Translations under genes and position numbers: made by a program
Notes under the pieces: generated by a model
What the model saw: only the letters and a program-made list of their open reading frames with translations
Databases searched by the model: none
What the model was told of the DNA's origin: nothing
NCBI RefSeq assembly: GCF_014191375.1
Contig: NZ_JACHWN010000002.1
Location: 744,001-808,000, forward strand
Origin: Mesorhizobium sp. RMAD-H1
Lineage (GTDB): Bacteria > Pseudomonadota > Alphaproteobacteria > Rhizobiales > Rhizobiaceae
DNA length: 64,000 nt
Direction of reading: 5' to 3'
In this document: piece after piece, positions 26,252 through 34,117 of the stretch
Numbering within the stretch: position 1 is the stretch's first letter
Layout: each line of letters opens with the position of its first letter

Positions 26252-27564
26252 ATAGGCACTCCCATCATATGGTTCGGCAGCCACGTGACGATGCCCGGAA
26301 AGATGCAAAGGATCACGATCGCCAGGAACATCACCAATACATAGGGCAGCGATCCCCATAATATCTCCCGCGTCGGCACATCAGGCGCGACCGCGTTGAT
26401 CACAAAGAGGTTGAGCCCGACGGGCGGCGTGATCAGCCCGACCTCCATGTTGATCGTCAGGATGATGGCAAACCAGTACGGGTCGAAGCCGGCCTGCGTG
26501 ATGATCGGGAAGAGCAGCGGCGCCGACATCACAATCACCGCCACCGGCGGCAGGAACATGCCCGCCACCAGCAGGAAGACATTGATCAGCCCCATCAGCA
26601 CCCAGCGGTTGACCTCCATGCTGGCGATGGCCGCGGCGATCGTCTGGGTGATGAAAAGAGACGACAGGGCGAAGGCGAAGAGCTCGGCCGCCGCCATGAT
26701 CATCATGATCATCACGCTTTCGCGCATGGCCGAGCCGAAGATGTTGGCGACCGGCCTGATTTTGAACAGCCGATAGGCGATGACGACGACGAGAAGCGTC
26801 AGCAAGGCGCCGGCGCCCGCCGCCTCCGACGGTGTGGCGATGCCGCCATAGAGCACATAGAGCGTGCCCGCGATGATCAGCAGGAACGGCAGGATACGGG
26901 GCAATCCCGACAGTTTCTCGCGCAGCGTATAGCGCAGGGCCCGCGTATCGAACTCGTAGCCCTTGCGCTTGCAGTCGATGATCGCCCAGGCCATGAACAT
27001 GGCCGTCAGCATGATGCCTGGAATGACGCCCGCCATGAACAGCCGGCCGATCGATGTTTCCGTGGCGATGCCATAGACGATCAGCGTCACCGATGGCGGT
27101 ATGAGGATGCCGAGCGTGCCGCCGGCGGCAATCGAGCCCGTGGCGACCGATGCTGGATAGCCGCGGCGCATCATCTCCGGAATGCCCATCTTGCCGATGG
27201 CCGCGCAAGTGGCCGGCGATGATCCGGTCATGCCGGAGAAGATCGCGCACGCTCCGAGATTGGAGAGCACCAGCCCGCCGGGAATCCGGTTCAGCCACCG
27301 GTCAAGCGCGGTGTAGAGATCGCCTCCCGCCGGCGACGAGGCTACGGCCGCACCCATCAGCACGAACATCGGGATCGAAACATAGGCGAGATTGGCAATC
27401 CCTGCGAACATCGTTTCCGACAGGATGTAGAACATGCCGAACCCGCCCTGCAGGACCAGCGCCAGAATGGCGGAAAGCCCGAGGGCGAAGGCAATCGGCA
27501 TGCCGGTGCCGAGGAGGACGAAAAGGCCCGCTATGATGGCAAGGCCGGCCATGGTGGGGCTCAT
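26248..27564 (-). CDS. matM: TRAP transporter large permease, malonate (MatM/DctM type)
   Basis: 438-residue ion-transporter-superfamily permease with about 12 helices, driving sodium-coupled dicarboxylate uptake. IPMFVLMGAAVASS, FSGMTGSSPATCAAIG and GYPASVATGSIAAGGTLGILIPPS are the DctM hallmarks. Starts at ATG 27562-27564 with AAGGAGA upstream, overlapping the small subunit stop by 4 nt. Malonate specificity is inherited from linkage to matAB; a malonate TRAP system named MatPQM is known from Sinorhizobium meliloti. Confidence 0.88.
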   Translation of the reverse strand: MSPTMAGLAIIAGLFVLLGTGMPIAFALGLSAILALVLQGGFGMFYILSETMFAGIANLAYVSIPMFVLMGAAVASSPAGGDLYTALDRWLNRIPGGLVLSNLGACAIFSGMTGSSPATCAAIGKMGIPEMMRRGYPASVATGSIAAGGTLGILIPPSVTLIVYGIATETSIGRLFMAGVIPGIMLTAMFMAWAIIDCKRKGYEFDTRALRYTLREKLSGLPRILPFLLIIAGTLYVLYGGIATPSEAAGAGALLTLLVVVIAYRLFKIRPVANIFGSAMRESVMIMMIMAAAELFAFALSSLFITQTIAAAIASMEVNRWVLMGLINVFLLVAGMFLPPVAVIVMSAPLLFPIITQAGFDPYWFAIILTINMEVGLITPPVGLNLFVINAVAPDVPTREILWGSLPYVLVMFLAIVILCIFPGIVTWLPNHMMGVPI

Positions 27565-28121
27565 CGCGGGATCTCCTTCAATGTATGTGCGACGGGAATT
27601 TGGCCGAGTGGATCCGCCCCGGCAGGTTCCGCCACGCCGGAATTGACGAAGAGCTTCAGGATTTCGGCGATATATTGCAGGCACAACATGCCGAAACCGA
27701 GCGGCAGTGCTGCAAGCGGTATCCACAGCGGCGGCGCCCAGACGCTCGCATGCTTCCAGCCGCCGGCCCAGGCGTCGTGGAAATGGATCGAGCTTGCCAC
27801 CAGCATCGCCGCGCAGAACAGAAGGCCGAGAAAACTGGCAATGATCCGCAGGCCGCGGCGCGTTTTCCCACCCACCATCATCTCGACGATGTCGACGCCC
27901 ACATGGCCGCCTTTCAGCAGCACATAGGGCGCACCCAGAAAGATTGCGGCGGTTGCCGCGAACACTACGAAATCCGTCTGCCAGATCGTCGCCATGCGAA
28001 AGACGTAGCGCACCGCGATCATCTGGCAGACGACGAGCATGGCCGCGATGAGAAGCAGCGTCGCCAGCACAGCAAGGGCGCGCGACAGATTGTTCACCAC
28101 GAGGATATAGGTCTTCACCAT
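27561..28121 (-). CDS. matQ: TRAP transporter small permease, malonate (MatQ/DctQ type)
   Basis: 186-residue four-helix membrane subunit that stabilises the large permease. Helices at about 10-32 and 45-65, and a pair in the second half (LGLLFCAAMLVASS, LWIPLAALPLGFGML). The DctQ signature RYVFRMATIWQTDFVVF and GGHVGVDIVEMM are present. The start MVKTYILVVNN at 28121 has GGGAG upstream; a start seven codons earlier is possible. Confidence 0.85.
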   Translation of the reverse strand: MVKTYILVVNNLSRALAVLATLLLIAAMLVVCQMIAVRYVFRMATIWQTDFVVFAATAAIFLGAPYVLLKGGHVGVDIVEMMVGGKTRRGLRIIASFLGLLFCAAMLVASSIHFHDAWAGGWKHASVWAPPLWIPLAALPLGFGMLCLQYIAEILKLFVNSGVAEPAGADPLGQIPVAHTLKEIPR

Positions 28122-28186
28122 TGTCAGGCTCCCGTCAGGCATATGGCGGCCGACATGGCTTGCCGGCCGGCCTGCTCATCGGATGA

Positions 28187-29191
28187 TCACTCCACCGCAA
28201 GGGCCTTCTTGATCAGCTCCTCGCCGCCAGGAACCTGCTCGGCGAACTTCTTGTAGGAAGATTCCTTTGCTATCGTGAGCCAGGCGTCATAATCCGCCTT
28301 GGACATCTCGACGACTTCGACATTGGCCTGCTTGAAGGTGTCGATCAGCTTCTGGTCACCCTTGCGGACTTCCTCGTTGAAGAACATCTCGGCCTTCTCG
28401 CCTGCCGCAAGAATGGCCTTCTGCTGTTCGGGGGTCAGACCGTCGAACACCTTCTTCGACATCAGAACCGGCTCATACATGAACCAGAGCGCGTTCTCGC
28501 CCGGCGCGGTCAGGCATTTCGCCTGCTCGAAAAGCCGGTAGGACACGAAGCTCGCCGACGAGGTGTTTGCGGCGTCGAGTACCCCGGTCTGCATGCCCGT
28601 ATAGATTTCCGATGACGGCATGGAGGAAATCGAAGCGCCCGCCGCCGCCAGCATCTCCTCGAAAGCCGGTCCCGCGGCGCGGATCACCTGGCCCTTGATC
28701 GTATCGGGCGAGGTGATGCAGTCCTTTTTCGAGGCGAAAGCTCCGGAAAGCCAGGCATCGGCAATGACGACCACGCCGGCGTCCTCGATGACTTTCTTGA
28801 TGTCCTTCATGAAGTCGGAATCATTGAGCCGCATCGCCCTGTCGAAATTTCCGACCAGCCCCGGCATCAGGGTCGCCGAAAACTGCGGATGCTTGCCCGA
28901 GGCGTAGTCGAGCGGGAAGGACGACATGTCGAGCAGACCGCGTGTCAGCGCATTCCACTGGTCGTTGGGCTTGTAGAGCGACGCGCCGGGAAAGACCTGG
29001 ATCTGCAGGTCGACATTGGCCGCCGCGACGTCGCGCGCGATCATCTGCACCATCTCGTCGCGTATGTCGCCCTTCCCTCCCGGGAACTGGTGCGACGCCT
29101 TCAATATGGTTTGCGCGCCCGCGCCCGATGCGACGACGCAACCGAAGGCGATGCAGGCCGCAGCCTTCAGAACTCTCGTGAAATCTTTCAT
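28187..29191 (-). CDS. matP: TRAP transporter substrate-binding protein, malonate (MatP/DctP type)
   Basis: 334-residue periplasmic binding protein with signal peptide (about 1-26, cleavage near SGAGAQ). ILKASHQFPGGKGDIRDEMVQMI and VIRAAGPAFEEMLAAAGASISSMPSSEIYTGMQTGVLDA (described as separate blocks) carry the DctP fold; the conserved Arg that contacts the substrate carboxylate is in the VIRAAG block. ATG 29189-29191 follows GGGAGGAAACA. It is first in the operon, 119 bp from the divergent regulator, with an operator-like inverted repeat between. Confidence 0.88.
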   Translation of the reverse strand: MKDFTRVLKAAACIAFGCVVASGAGAQTILKASHQFPGGKGDIRDEMVQMIARDVAAANVDLQIQVFPGASLYKPNDQWNALTRGLLDMSSFPLDYASGKHPQFSATLMPGLVGNFDRAMRLNDSDFMKDIKKVIEDAGVVVIADAWLSGAFASKKDCITSPDTIKGQVIRAAGPAFEEMLAAAGASISSMPSSEIYTGMQTGVLDAANTSSASFVSYRLFEQAKCLTAPGENALWFMYEPVLMSKKVFDGLTPEQQKAILAAGEKAEMFFNEEVRKGDQKLIDTFKQANVEVVEMSKADYDAWLTIAKESSYKKFAEQVPGGEELIKKALAVE

Positions 29192-29226
29192 TGTTTCCTC
29201 CCTTACGATCCTGCTCTCCAATCAGG

Positions 29227-29288
29227 ATTGCCAATCGTGCATATATCTTGCACGCAAAGTCAAACATATTGTATGCAAGATTGGCAAT
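29227..29288. promoter_or_regulatory. Inverted-repeat operator between matP and its GntR regulator
   Basis: The block ATTGCCAATC-n-TGCATA at 29227-29243 recurs inverted at 29272-29288. Only the central base differs (G or T). Inside, ATCTTGCA (29244-29251) is mirrored by TGCAAGAT (29274-29281). The 62-bp dyad is centred between the two divergent starts and overlaps the probable promoters. Confidence 0.65.
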
Positions 29289-29310
29289 TCTGTATGTGAT
29301 CGGAACGGGT

Positions 29311-29976
29311 ATGGCGGAAAACATCGTCCAGGGACTGAGGGACAAGATCGAAAACGGCATCGTCACTGGGCTTTTCGCGCCCGGTGAAAGGCTGGACGAG
29401 GTTCAGCTGGCCAAACGTTTCGGCGTGTCGCGGACGCCTATCCGTGAGGTGCTGATGCAGTTGAGCGCCATCGGGCTTGTCGAAATCCGTCCGCGGCGCG
29501 GCGCGGTCGTCGTCGATCCCGGCCCACAGCGCATTTACGAGATGTTCGAGGTGATGGCCGAGCTCGAAGGCATGGCAGGTGCCCTCGCCGCACGCCGCCA
29601 CACGGAAGAGGACCGCGCTGATCTTCTGGCCGCCCACGCCAAGTGCGAGCAATCAGCAGAAAGCGGCGATACCGACGCCTATTATTATGACAATGAATTG
29701 TTCCACCGCGCCATCTATGCCGCCAGCCACAGCGAGTTTCTTGCGGAACAATGCACTACGCTGCACCGCCGCCTGCGCCCCTACCGGCGGCTGCAGTTGC
29801 GTGTGCGCAACCGCATGAAGACATCGTTCAGCGAGCATACCGGCATTGTCGAGGCGATCCTGGCCGGCGATGCGGAAGCCGCCCGCGCCTTGCTGCGCAG
29901 CCACATCGCCGTGCAGGGCGACCGCTTCGGCGATCTCGTATCGACGCTTGCCAAGCGGGAGGCGCGCACGGCCTGA
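29311..29976 (+). CDS. GntR/FadR-family regulator of the malonate operon
   Basis: 221-residue FCD-type GntR regulator. The winged helix GLFAPGERLDEVQLAKRFGVSRTPIREVLMQL (about residues 18-49) is followed by an all-helical FCD ligand domain with DNELFHRAIYAASHSEFL and HTGIVEAILAGDAEAARALLRSHI (metal/acid ligand His residues). ATG 29311 has a weak ribosome site; upstream in-frame residues run through the operator. Functionally equivalent to MatR or GtrA, described as regulators of malonate genes in rhizobia. Confidence 0.85.
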   Translation: MAENIVQGLRDKIENGIVTGLFAPGERLDEVQLAKRFGVSRTPIREVLMQLSAIGLVEIRPRRGAVVVDPGPQRIYEMFEVMAELEGMAGALAARRHTEEDRADLLAAHAKCEQSAESGDTDAYYYDNELFHRAIYAASHSEFLAEQCTTLHRRLRPYRRLQLRVRNRMKTSFSEHTGIVEAILAGDAEAARALLRSHIAVQGDRFGDLVSTLAKREARTA

Positions 29977-29977
29977 A

Positions 29978-29993
29978 AGGCCGCCTCCGGCCT
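29978..29993. terminator. Short hairpin between convergent genes
   Basis: AGGCCG-cctc-CGGCCT at 29978-29993, in the 24-bp gap between the GntR gene and the convergent MFS gene. It has no T run, so it is weak as an intrinsic terminator. Confidence 0.35.
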
Positions 29994-30000
29994 CAGTGCG

Positions 30001-31629
30001 TCAATGCATCTCCATCTGCGTCTTGTGGGCGGTGATCGCCTGCGGCGGGATGGTCTGCCGCTCGATCATGCGGTGCACCCGCGGATCGGCGGGGCCGCGG
30101 TGCAGTGACCGGATCCGGTCGCTGACCTCCGCATCCGCCTGCGTCCGCCGCTGGTTGTGGCGCACATATTCCACCCATGTCGGCGTGTGGTAGCTCTCCG
30201 TCCATATCTCCGGATTTTCCAGATCCCGCATCAGCGCCCACTGCCCTGCCCCGTCCCGGATGCGGATGCGCCGCCGCTCCGCCATCGCGGCGAGGAATGC
30301 GGGCACGTCCTCCTCCGCGATATTGTAGTCGATCATGATGACGATCGGTCCGCTGCGCGGCTGCAGGTCCAGCCGCAGGAGCGGTTCGCTGAAACGGTTG
30401 AGCGGATCGAGATTGAGGGACGTGAATTCGGGCAACGCAAAGCGCAGGCCCAGCGCGGCGCCCAGCAGCATCAGCACGCCGGATGCAAACAGCGCATTGT
30501 CCGCGCCATATTGCTCGGCCGCCAGACCCCACATCCAGCTGCCGCCGGCAATGCCGGCAAAGGTCATCGTCTGGGAGAGCGACATGGCGCGTCCCACCAC
30601 CCAGCGTGGGGTCGAAAGCTGCACGGTCATGTTGAAGAGCGAAAGCGCGAGCACCCAGCAGGCGCCCGAGATCAGCAGGGCGGCATTGGTCGACCAGACA
30701 TTGTTGCTGAAGCCGATGATGCCGGCGCTGACCGCGAACCCGAGAAAGGCCCACCGCGCTACCCCTTCGCTCGACAGGATCTCCCGCATCCGGCCGCTGA
30801 GCAGCGCGCCGCCGATCGCCCCGACCCCGAATGAGCCGAGCATGACGCCGTAGACGAGCGGCCCGCCGCCCACGAGATCACGCGCCACGAAAGGCAGCAG
30901 CGCCAGCACCGCGCTCGCGGCGAGGCCGAAGAAGAAGCCGCGGAACACCACCTTTCCGATATTGGGCGACATCGCGACATAGCGCAGGCCGGCTCCGATG
31001 GCCCGCCCCAGCGTCTCCCGCGGCAATGTGCTCGGCGCAATGCTGGGCCGCCAGCGCGCGAGCGCGAAAATAATGGCGAAATAGCTCATCGTATTGACGG
31101 CAAAGGCCGCTGCTGCCCCGGCCGCCGCCACGATCATGCCGCCGATCGCCGGCCCCACGCTGCGCGTGATGTTGAAGCCCATGCTGTTGAGCGCGACCGC
31201 GCCGGCGACATCGTCGCGCGGCACCAGATCGCCCACCGAGGCCTGCCACGACGGGTTGTTGAGCGCCGTCCCGCAGCCGAGCAGGAAGGTGAACGCCAGG
31301 AGGAGCCAGGGCGTGATCAGCCCGAGATAGGCGAAAACCGTCATCAGGGCCGAGACCCCCAGCATGAAGCTCTGGGCGACGAGCATGATCCGGCGCCGGT
31401 CGAAATTGTCGGCGAGCGCGCCCGAAACGAGGGAGAACAGCATGATGGGCAAAGCCGTGGAGGCCTGCACCAGCGCCACCATATTCACCGAATTGGAGAT
31501 GGACGTCATCATCCAGGCAGCGCCCACAGACTGGATCAGGCCGCCGAAATTGGACGCAAGGCTCGCGATCCAGATGGTACGGAACATGTCATGTCTGAAC
31601 GGAGCCAGTGGCGATCTTCGGTCCGGCAC
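30001..31629 (-). CDS. MFS transporter of the MFS_3 (EntS-like) family with C-terminal cytoplasmic domain
   Basis: 542 residues. About 12 helices occupy residues 15-410; DNFDRRRIMLVAQSFMLG is the loop 2-3 motif. The family opening is SPLAPFRHDMFRTIWIASLASNFG. After residue about 415 comes a soluble ~125-residue domain (IVIMIDYNIAEEDVPAFLAAM...), which resembles the antibiotic-monooxygenase-like tail of PF05977 members. GTG 31627-31629 is chosen to include SPLAPFRH; ATG eleven codons in is an alternative, and longer frames add unrelated sequence. Substrate unknown (EntS exports enterobactin). Stands alone. Confidence 0.8.
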   Translation of the reverse strand: MPDRRSPLAPFRHDMFRTIWIASLASNFGGLIQSVGAAWMMTSISNSVNMVALVQASTALPIMLFSLVSGALADNFDRRRIMLVAQSFMLGVSALMTVFAYLGLITPWLLLAFTFLLGCGTALNNPSWQASVGDLVPRDDVAGAVALNSMGFNITRSVGPAIGGMIVAAAGAAAAFAVNTMSYFAIIFALARWRPSIAPSTLPRETLGRAIGAGLRYVAMSPNIGKVVFRGFFFGLAASAVLALLPFVARDLVGGGPLVYGVMLGSFGVGAIGGALLSGRMREILSSEGVARWAFLGFAVSAGIIGFSNNVWSTNAALLISGACWVLALSLFNMTVQLSTPRWVVGRAMSLSQTMTFAGIAGGSWMWGLAAEQYGADNALFASGVLMLLGAALGLRFALPEFTSLNLDPLNRFSEPLLRLDLQPRSGPIVIMIDYNIAEEDVPAFLAAMAERRRIRIRDGAGQWALMRDLENPEIWTESYHTPTWVEYVRHNQRRTQADAEVSDRIRSLHRGPADPRVHRMIERQTIPPQAITAHKTQMEMH

Positions 31630-31853
31630 GCTGTCGTCTCTTTGATGAAGAAATGTTTCGAATCTTAGCCGCGAACAGACACAGTTATAGTTCGCATGAT
31701 GGGCAAAGCCAGTGAGCCACTCACGCAGCCGTTCAATTTTTAAGAACCGGCCTTGCGGCGCCGTGTCCTGCCCCATGCAGGAGAGCCTGAGCCGCCAAGG
31801 AACGAACATGCCCTCCTGCCGTTAGAATCGAAAACAATCCGGAGGATCCTGCC

Positions 31854-32600
31854 ATGCTGTGGAATGCATCCAATCTGACCGGCTACGCAATCGAGGCCAC
31901 CGACGGCTCGATCGGCTCCGTGGTCGATTTTCTCTTCGACGACCGGGAATGGACGATCCGCTGGCTCGTGGTGGATACGGGGATTTGGCTGAGCGGCAGA
32001 AAGGTCCTCCTCCCGCCGCAGGCGGTCGCCACGCCCGAGGTGCCGCAGCGGGCGATTCCCGCAAATGTGACGATGCAGCAGGTGAAGGACAGCCCGGAGA
32101 TCGATACGGATGCGCCTGTTTCGCGCCACCACGAAGGCAGTCTGTATGGTCATTACGGCTGGGAGCCCTACTGGGTCGGATATCCGCCGGTCGGCGCGGG
32201 GTTGGCCCCTATCCCGCAGCCGGTCGAGACGACCCCGCCCATCACCGGAGAGGACGAGGCCGACGAGGGAGACCCCCATCTGCGCTCCACAGGAGAGGTC
32301 ACCGGCTACTATATCCGGGCAAAGGACGGCGACATCGGCCATGTCGAGGAATTCCTGATCGATTCCGACAATTGGACGATCCGCTATATCGTCGTCGACA
32401 CCAGGAACTGGTGGCCGGGAAAGAAGGTCCTGATCGCCCCGCGCGCGGTGACCAGCGTCGACTGGGCGGAAGAAACGGTGGATGTGGAGCTCACACGCGA
32501 TCAGGTCAAGAATGCCCCCGAATACGACCCGACGCAGGCCGTCAGCCGTCTCTACGAGGAGCGCTATCACGGCTATTACGGATATCCGCGCTATTGGTGA
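31854..32600 (+). CDS. Tandem PRC-barrel domain protein
   Basis: 248-residue soluble protein with two PRC-barrel domains. The first (about 1-75) is NLTGYAIEATDGSIGSVVDFLFDD...WLVVDTG; the second (about 145-220) is EVTGYYIRAKDGDIGHVEEFLID...YIVVDTR. Both keep the GxI-x-DFLxD and WxxRWLVVDT pattern. The linker (about 95-140) is Pro/Gly/Tyr-rich, and a Tyr-rich tail ends it. ATG 31854 follows GGAGG. PRC-barrel proteins are often stress-induced in rhizobia; a function here is not known. Monocistronic. Confidence 0.82.
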   Translation: MLWNASNLTGYAIEATDGSIGSVVDFLFDDREWTIRWLVVDTGIWLSGRKVLLPPQAVATPEVPQRAIPANVTMQQVKDSPEIDTDAPVSRHHEGSLYGHYGWEPYWVGYPPVGAGLAPIPQPVETTPPITGEDEADEGDPHLRSTGEVTGYYIRAKDGDIGHVEEFLIDSDNWTIRYIVVDTRNWWPGKKVLIAPRAVTSVDWAEETVDVELTRDQVKNAPEYDPTQAVSRLYEERYHGYYGYPRYW

Positions 32601-32728
32601 TGAATCACGGAAACGACTGTCAATTTCATCGATGGCCGTTCGATCCGCCATGCAATCTGTGGTATGCAGACCTGCCTCTTCATGAGGAGAGCCGATCCGA
32701 TTCCCGCCGATAGACAGGAAATGACGTG

Positions 32729-34117
32729 ATGGCCCAGAAACCGAAAGCGCCAGCCCCGGCAGCGGCAAGAAGCCGAGCGCGTCCATCCAGGGCCGCGGCT
32801 TCCGCTTCCACGGCGAGCGGAAGGGAAGGTCCCGCCGGCCGGCCGGTCTATCTCGTCGACGGCACGCGGACGCCCTTCCTGCGCGCCCGGGGCAAGCCGG
32901 GCCCCTTCACCCCGGTCGATCTCGCGGTCCAGTGCGGACGGCCGCTGCTCGCCCGCCAGCCTTTTCCTCCCGAAACCTTCGACATGGTCATCCTCGGCTG
33001 CGTCAACGTGATCGCCGACGAGATGAACCCGGCGCGCGTCGCCGCCCTTCGCCTCGGCATGGGCGCGGCGATGCCGGCCTTCACCGTCCAGATCAATTGC
33101 GGCTCGGGCATGCAGTCGATCGACACCGCCTTCCGCATGATCGAACTCGGCAAGGCGGACGTGATCCTCGCCGGGGGCGCGGAAGCCCTGTCGCATTCGC
33201 CGCTGGTGCTGAGCCAGGAGGCGACCAAATGGTTCGCCCGCTTTGCGACGGAAAAGACCGCCTGGGGCAGGACCGCCGCGCTGGCCGCGTTCCGCCCGGA
33301 CATGGCAAAGCCCGTGATCGGGCTGGAACGCGGGCTGACCGACCCCATGACGGAGCTCAATATGGGCCAGACGGCGGAGGTGATCGGCCATCTCTTCGGC
33401 ATCACCCGTAAAGCCGCCGACGCCTATGCGCTGGAAAGCCACCTGCGGCTGTCCCAAGCACATAAGGAAGGCTTTCTCGACGGCGAGCTGATCCCGGCGG
33501 TGAGCCGCGACGGAACCCTGTACGATCACGACGACGGCGTGCGGCCGGACACCTCGATGGAGAAGCTGGCAAGCCTCAAGCCTGTCTTCGAAAAGCCCTA
33601 TGGCAATGTCACCGCCGGCAATTCCTCCCAGATCACCGACGGCGCCTCCTGGGTCATCCTCGCCTCCGAGGAGGCGGTGAAGAGGCACAAGCTCAGGCCG
33701 CTCGCCCGCATCGTCGATGCCGAGTGGTCGGCGCTCGATCCCTCCATCATGGGCCTCGGGCCGACCCTTTGCTGCACCGCTCTCCTGAAGCGCCGGGGTC
33801 TCACCCGTGAAGATATCGACCTCTGGGAGTTGAACGAGGCCTTCGCCGCGCAGGTGCTGGCCTGTCTCGCCGCATGGGAGGACGAGGAATATTGTCGAGA
33901 TGTGCTGGGTCTCGACGGCGTCTTCGGCCCGATCGATCGCGACCGGCTCAATGTTGATGGCGGGGCGATCAGCCTTGGCCATCCCGTCGGCGCGAGCGGC
34001 AACCGCATCGTGCTCCATCTCGTCAACGCCATGCGCCGGCTCGGCCTCAAGCGTGGCATGGCCACCGAGTGCATCGGCGGCGGCCAGGGCGGCGCCATGC
34101 TTCTGGAGGTCGTCTGA
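32729..34117 (+). CDS. Acetyl-CoA acetyltransferase (thiolase, FadI/FadA type)
   Basis: Thiolytic step of fatty-acid beta-oxidation. About 462 residues: an Ala/Ser/Arg-rich N-terminal extension of about 35 residues, then VYLVDGTRTPFLRA. The nucleophile Cys is in QINCGSGMQS (about 128). GGAISLGHPVGASGNR has the catalytic His, and ATECIGGGQGGAML the second catalytic Cys. ATG 32729 (GTG one codon earlier also possible) follows AGGAA. Its stop overlaps the start of the fadJ-like gene (TGATG), making a two-gene beta-oxidation operon. Confidence 0.85.
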   Translation: MAQKPKAPAPAAARSRARPSRAAASASTASGREGPAGRPVYLVDGTRTPFLRARGKPGPFTPVDLAVQCGRPLLARQPFPPETFDMVILGCVNVIADEMNPARVAALRLGMGAAMPAFTVQINCGSGMQSIDTAFRMIELGKADVILAGGAEALSHSPLVLSQEATKWFARFATEKTAWGRTAALAAFRPDMAKPVIGLERGLTDPMTELNMGQTAEVIGHLFGITRKAADAYALESHLRLSQAHKEGFLDGELIPAVSRDGTLYDHDDGVRPDTSMEKLASLKPVFEKPYGNVTAGNSSQITDGASWVILASEEAVKRHKLRPLARIVDAEWSALDPSIMGLGPTLCCTALLKRRGLTREDIDLWELNEAFAAQVLACLAAWEDEEYCRDVLGLDGVFGPIDRDRLNVDGGAISLGHPVGASGNRIVLHLVNAMRRLGLKRGMATECIGGGQGGAMLLEVV

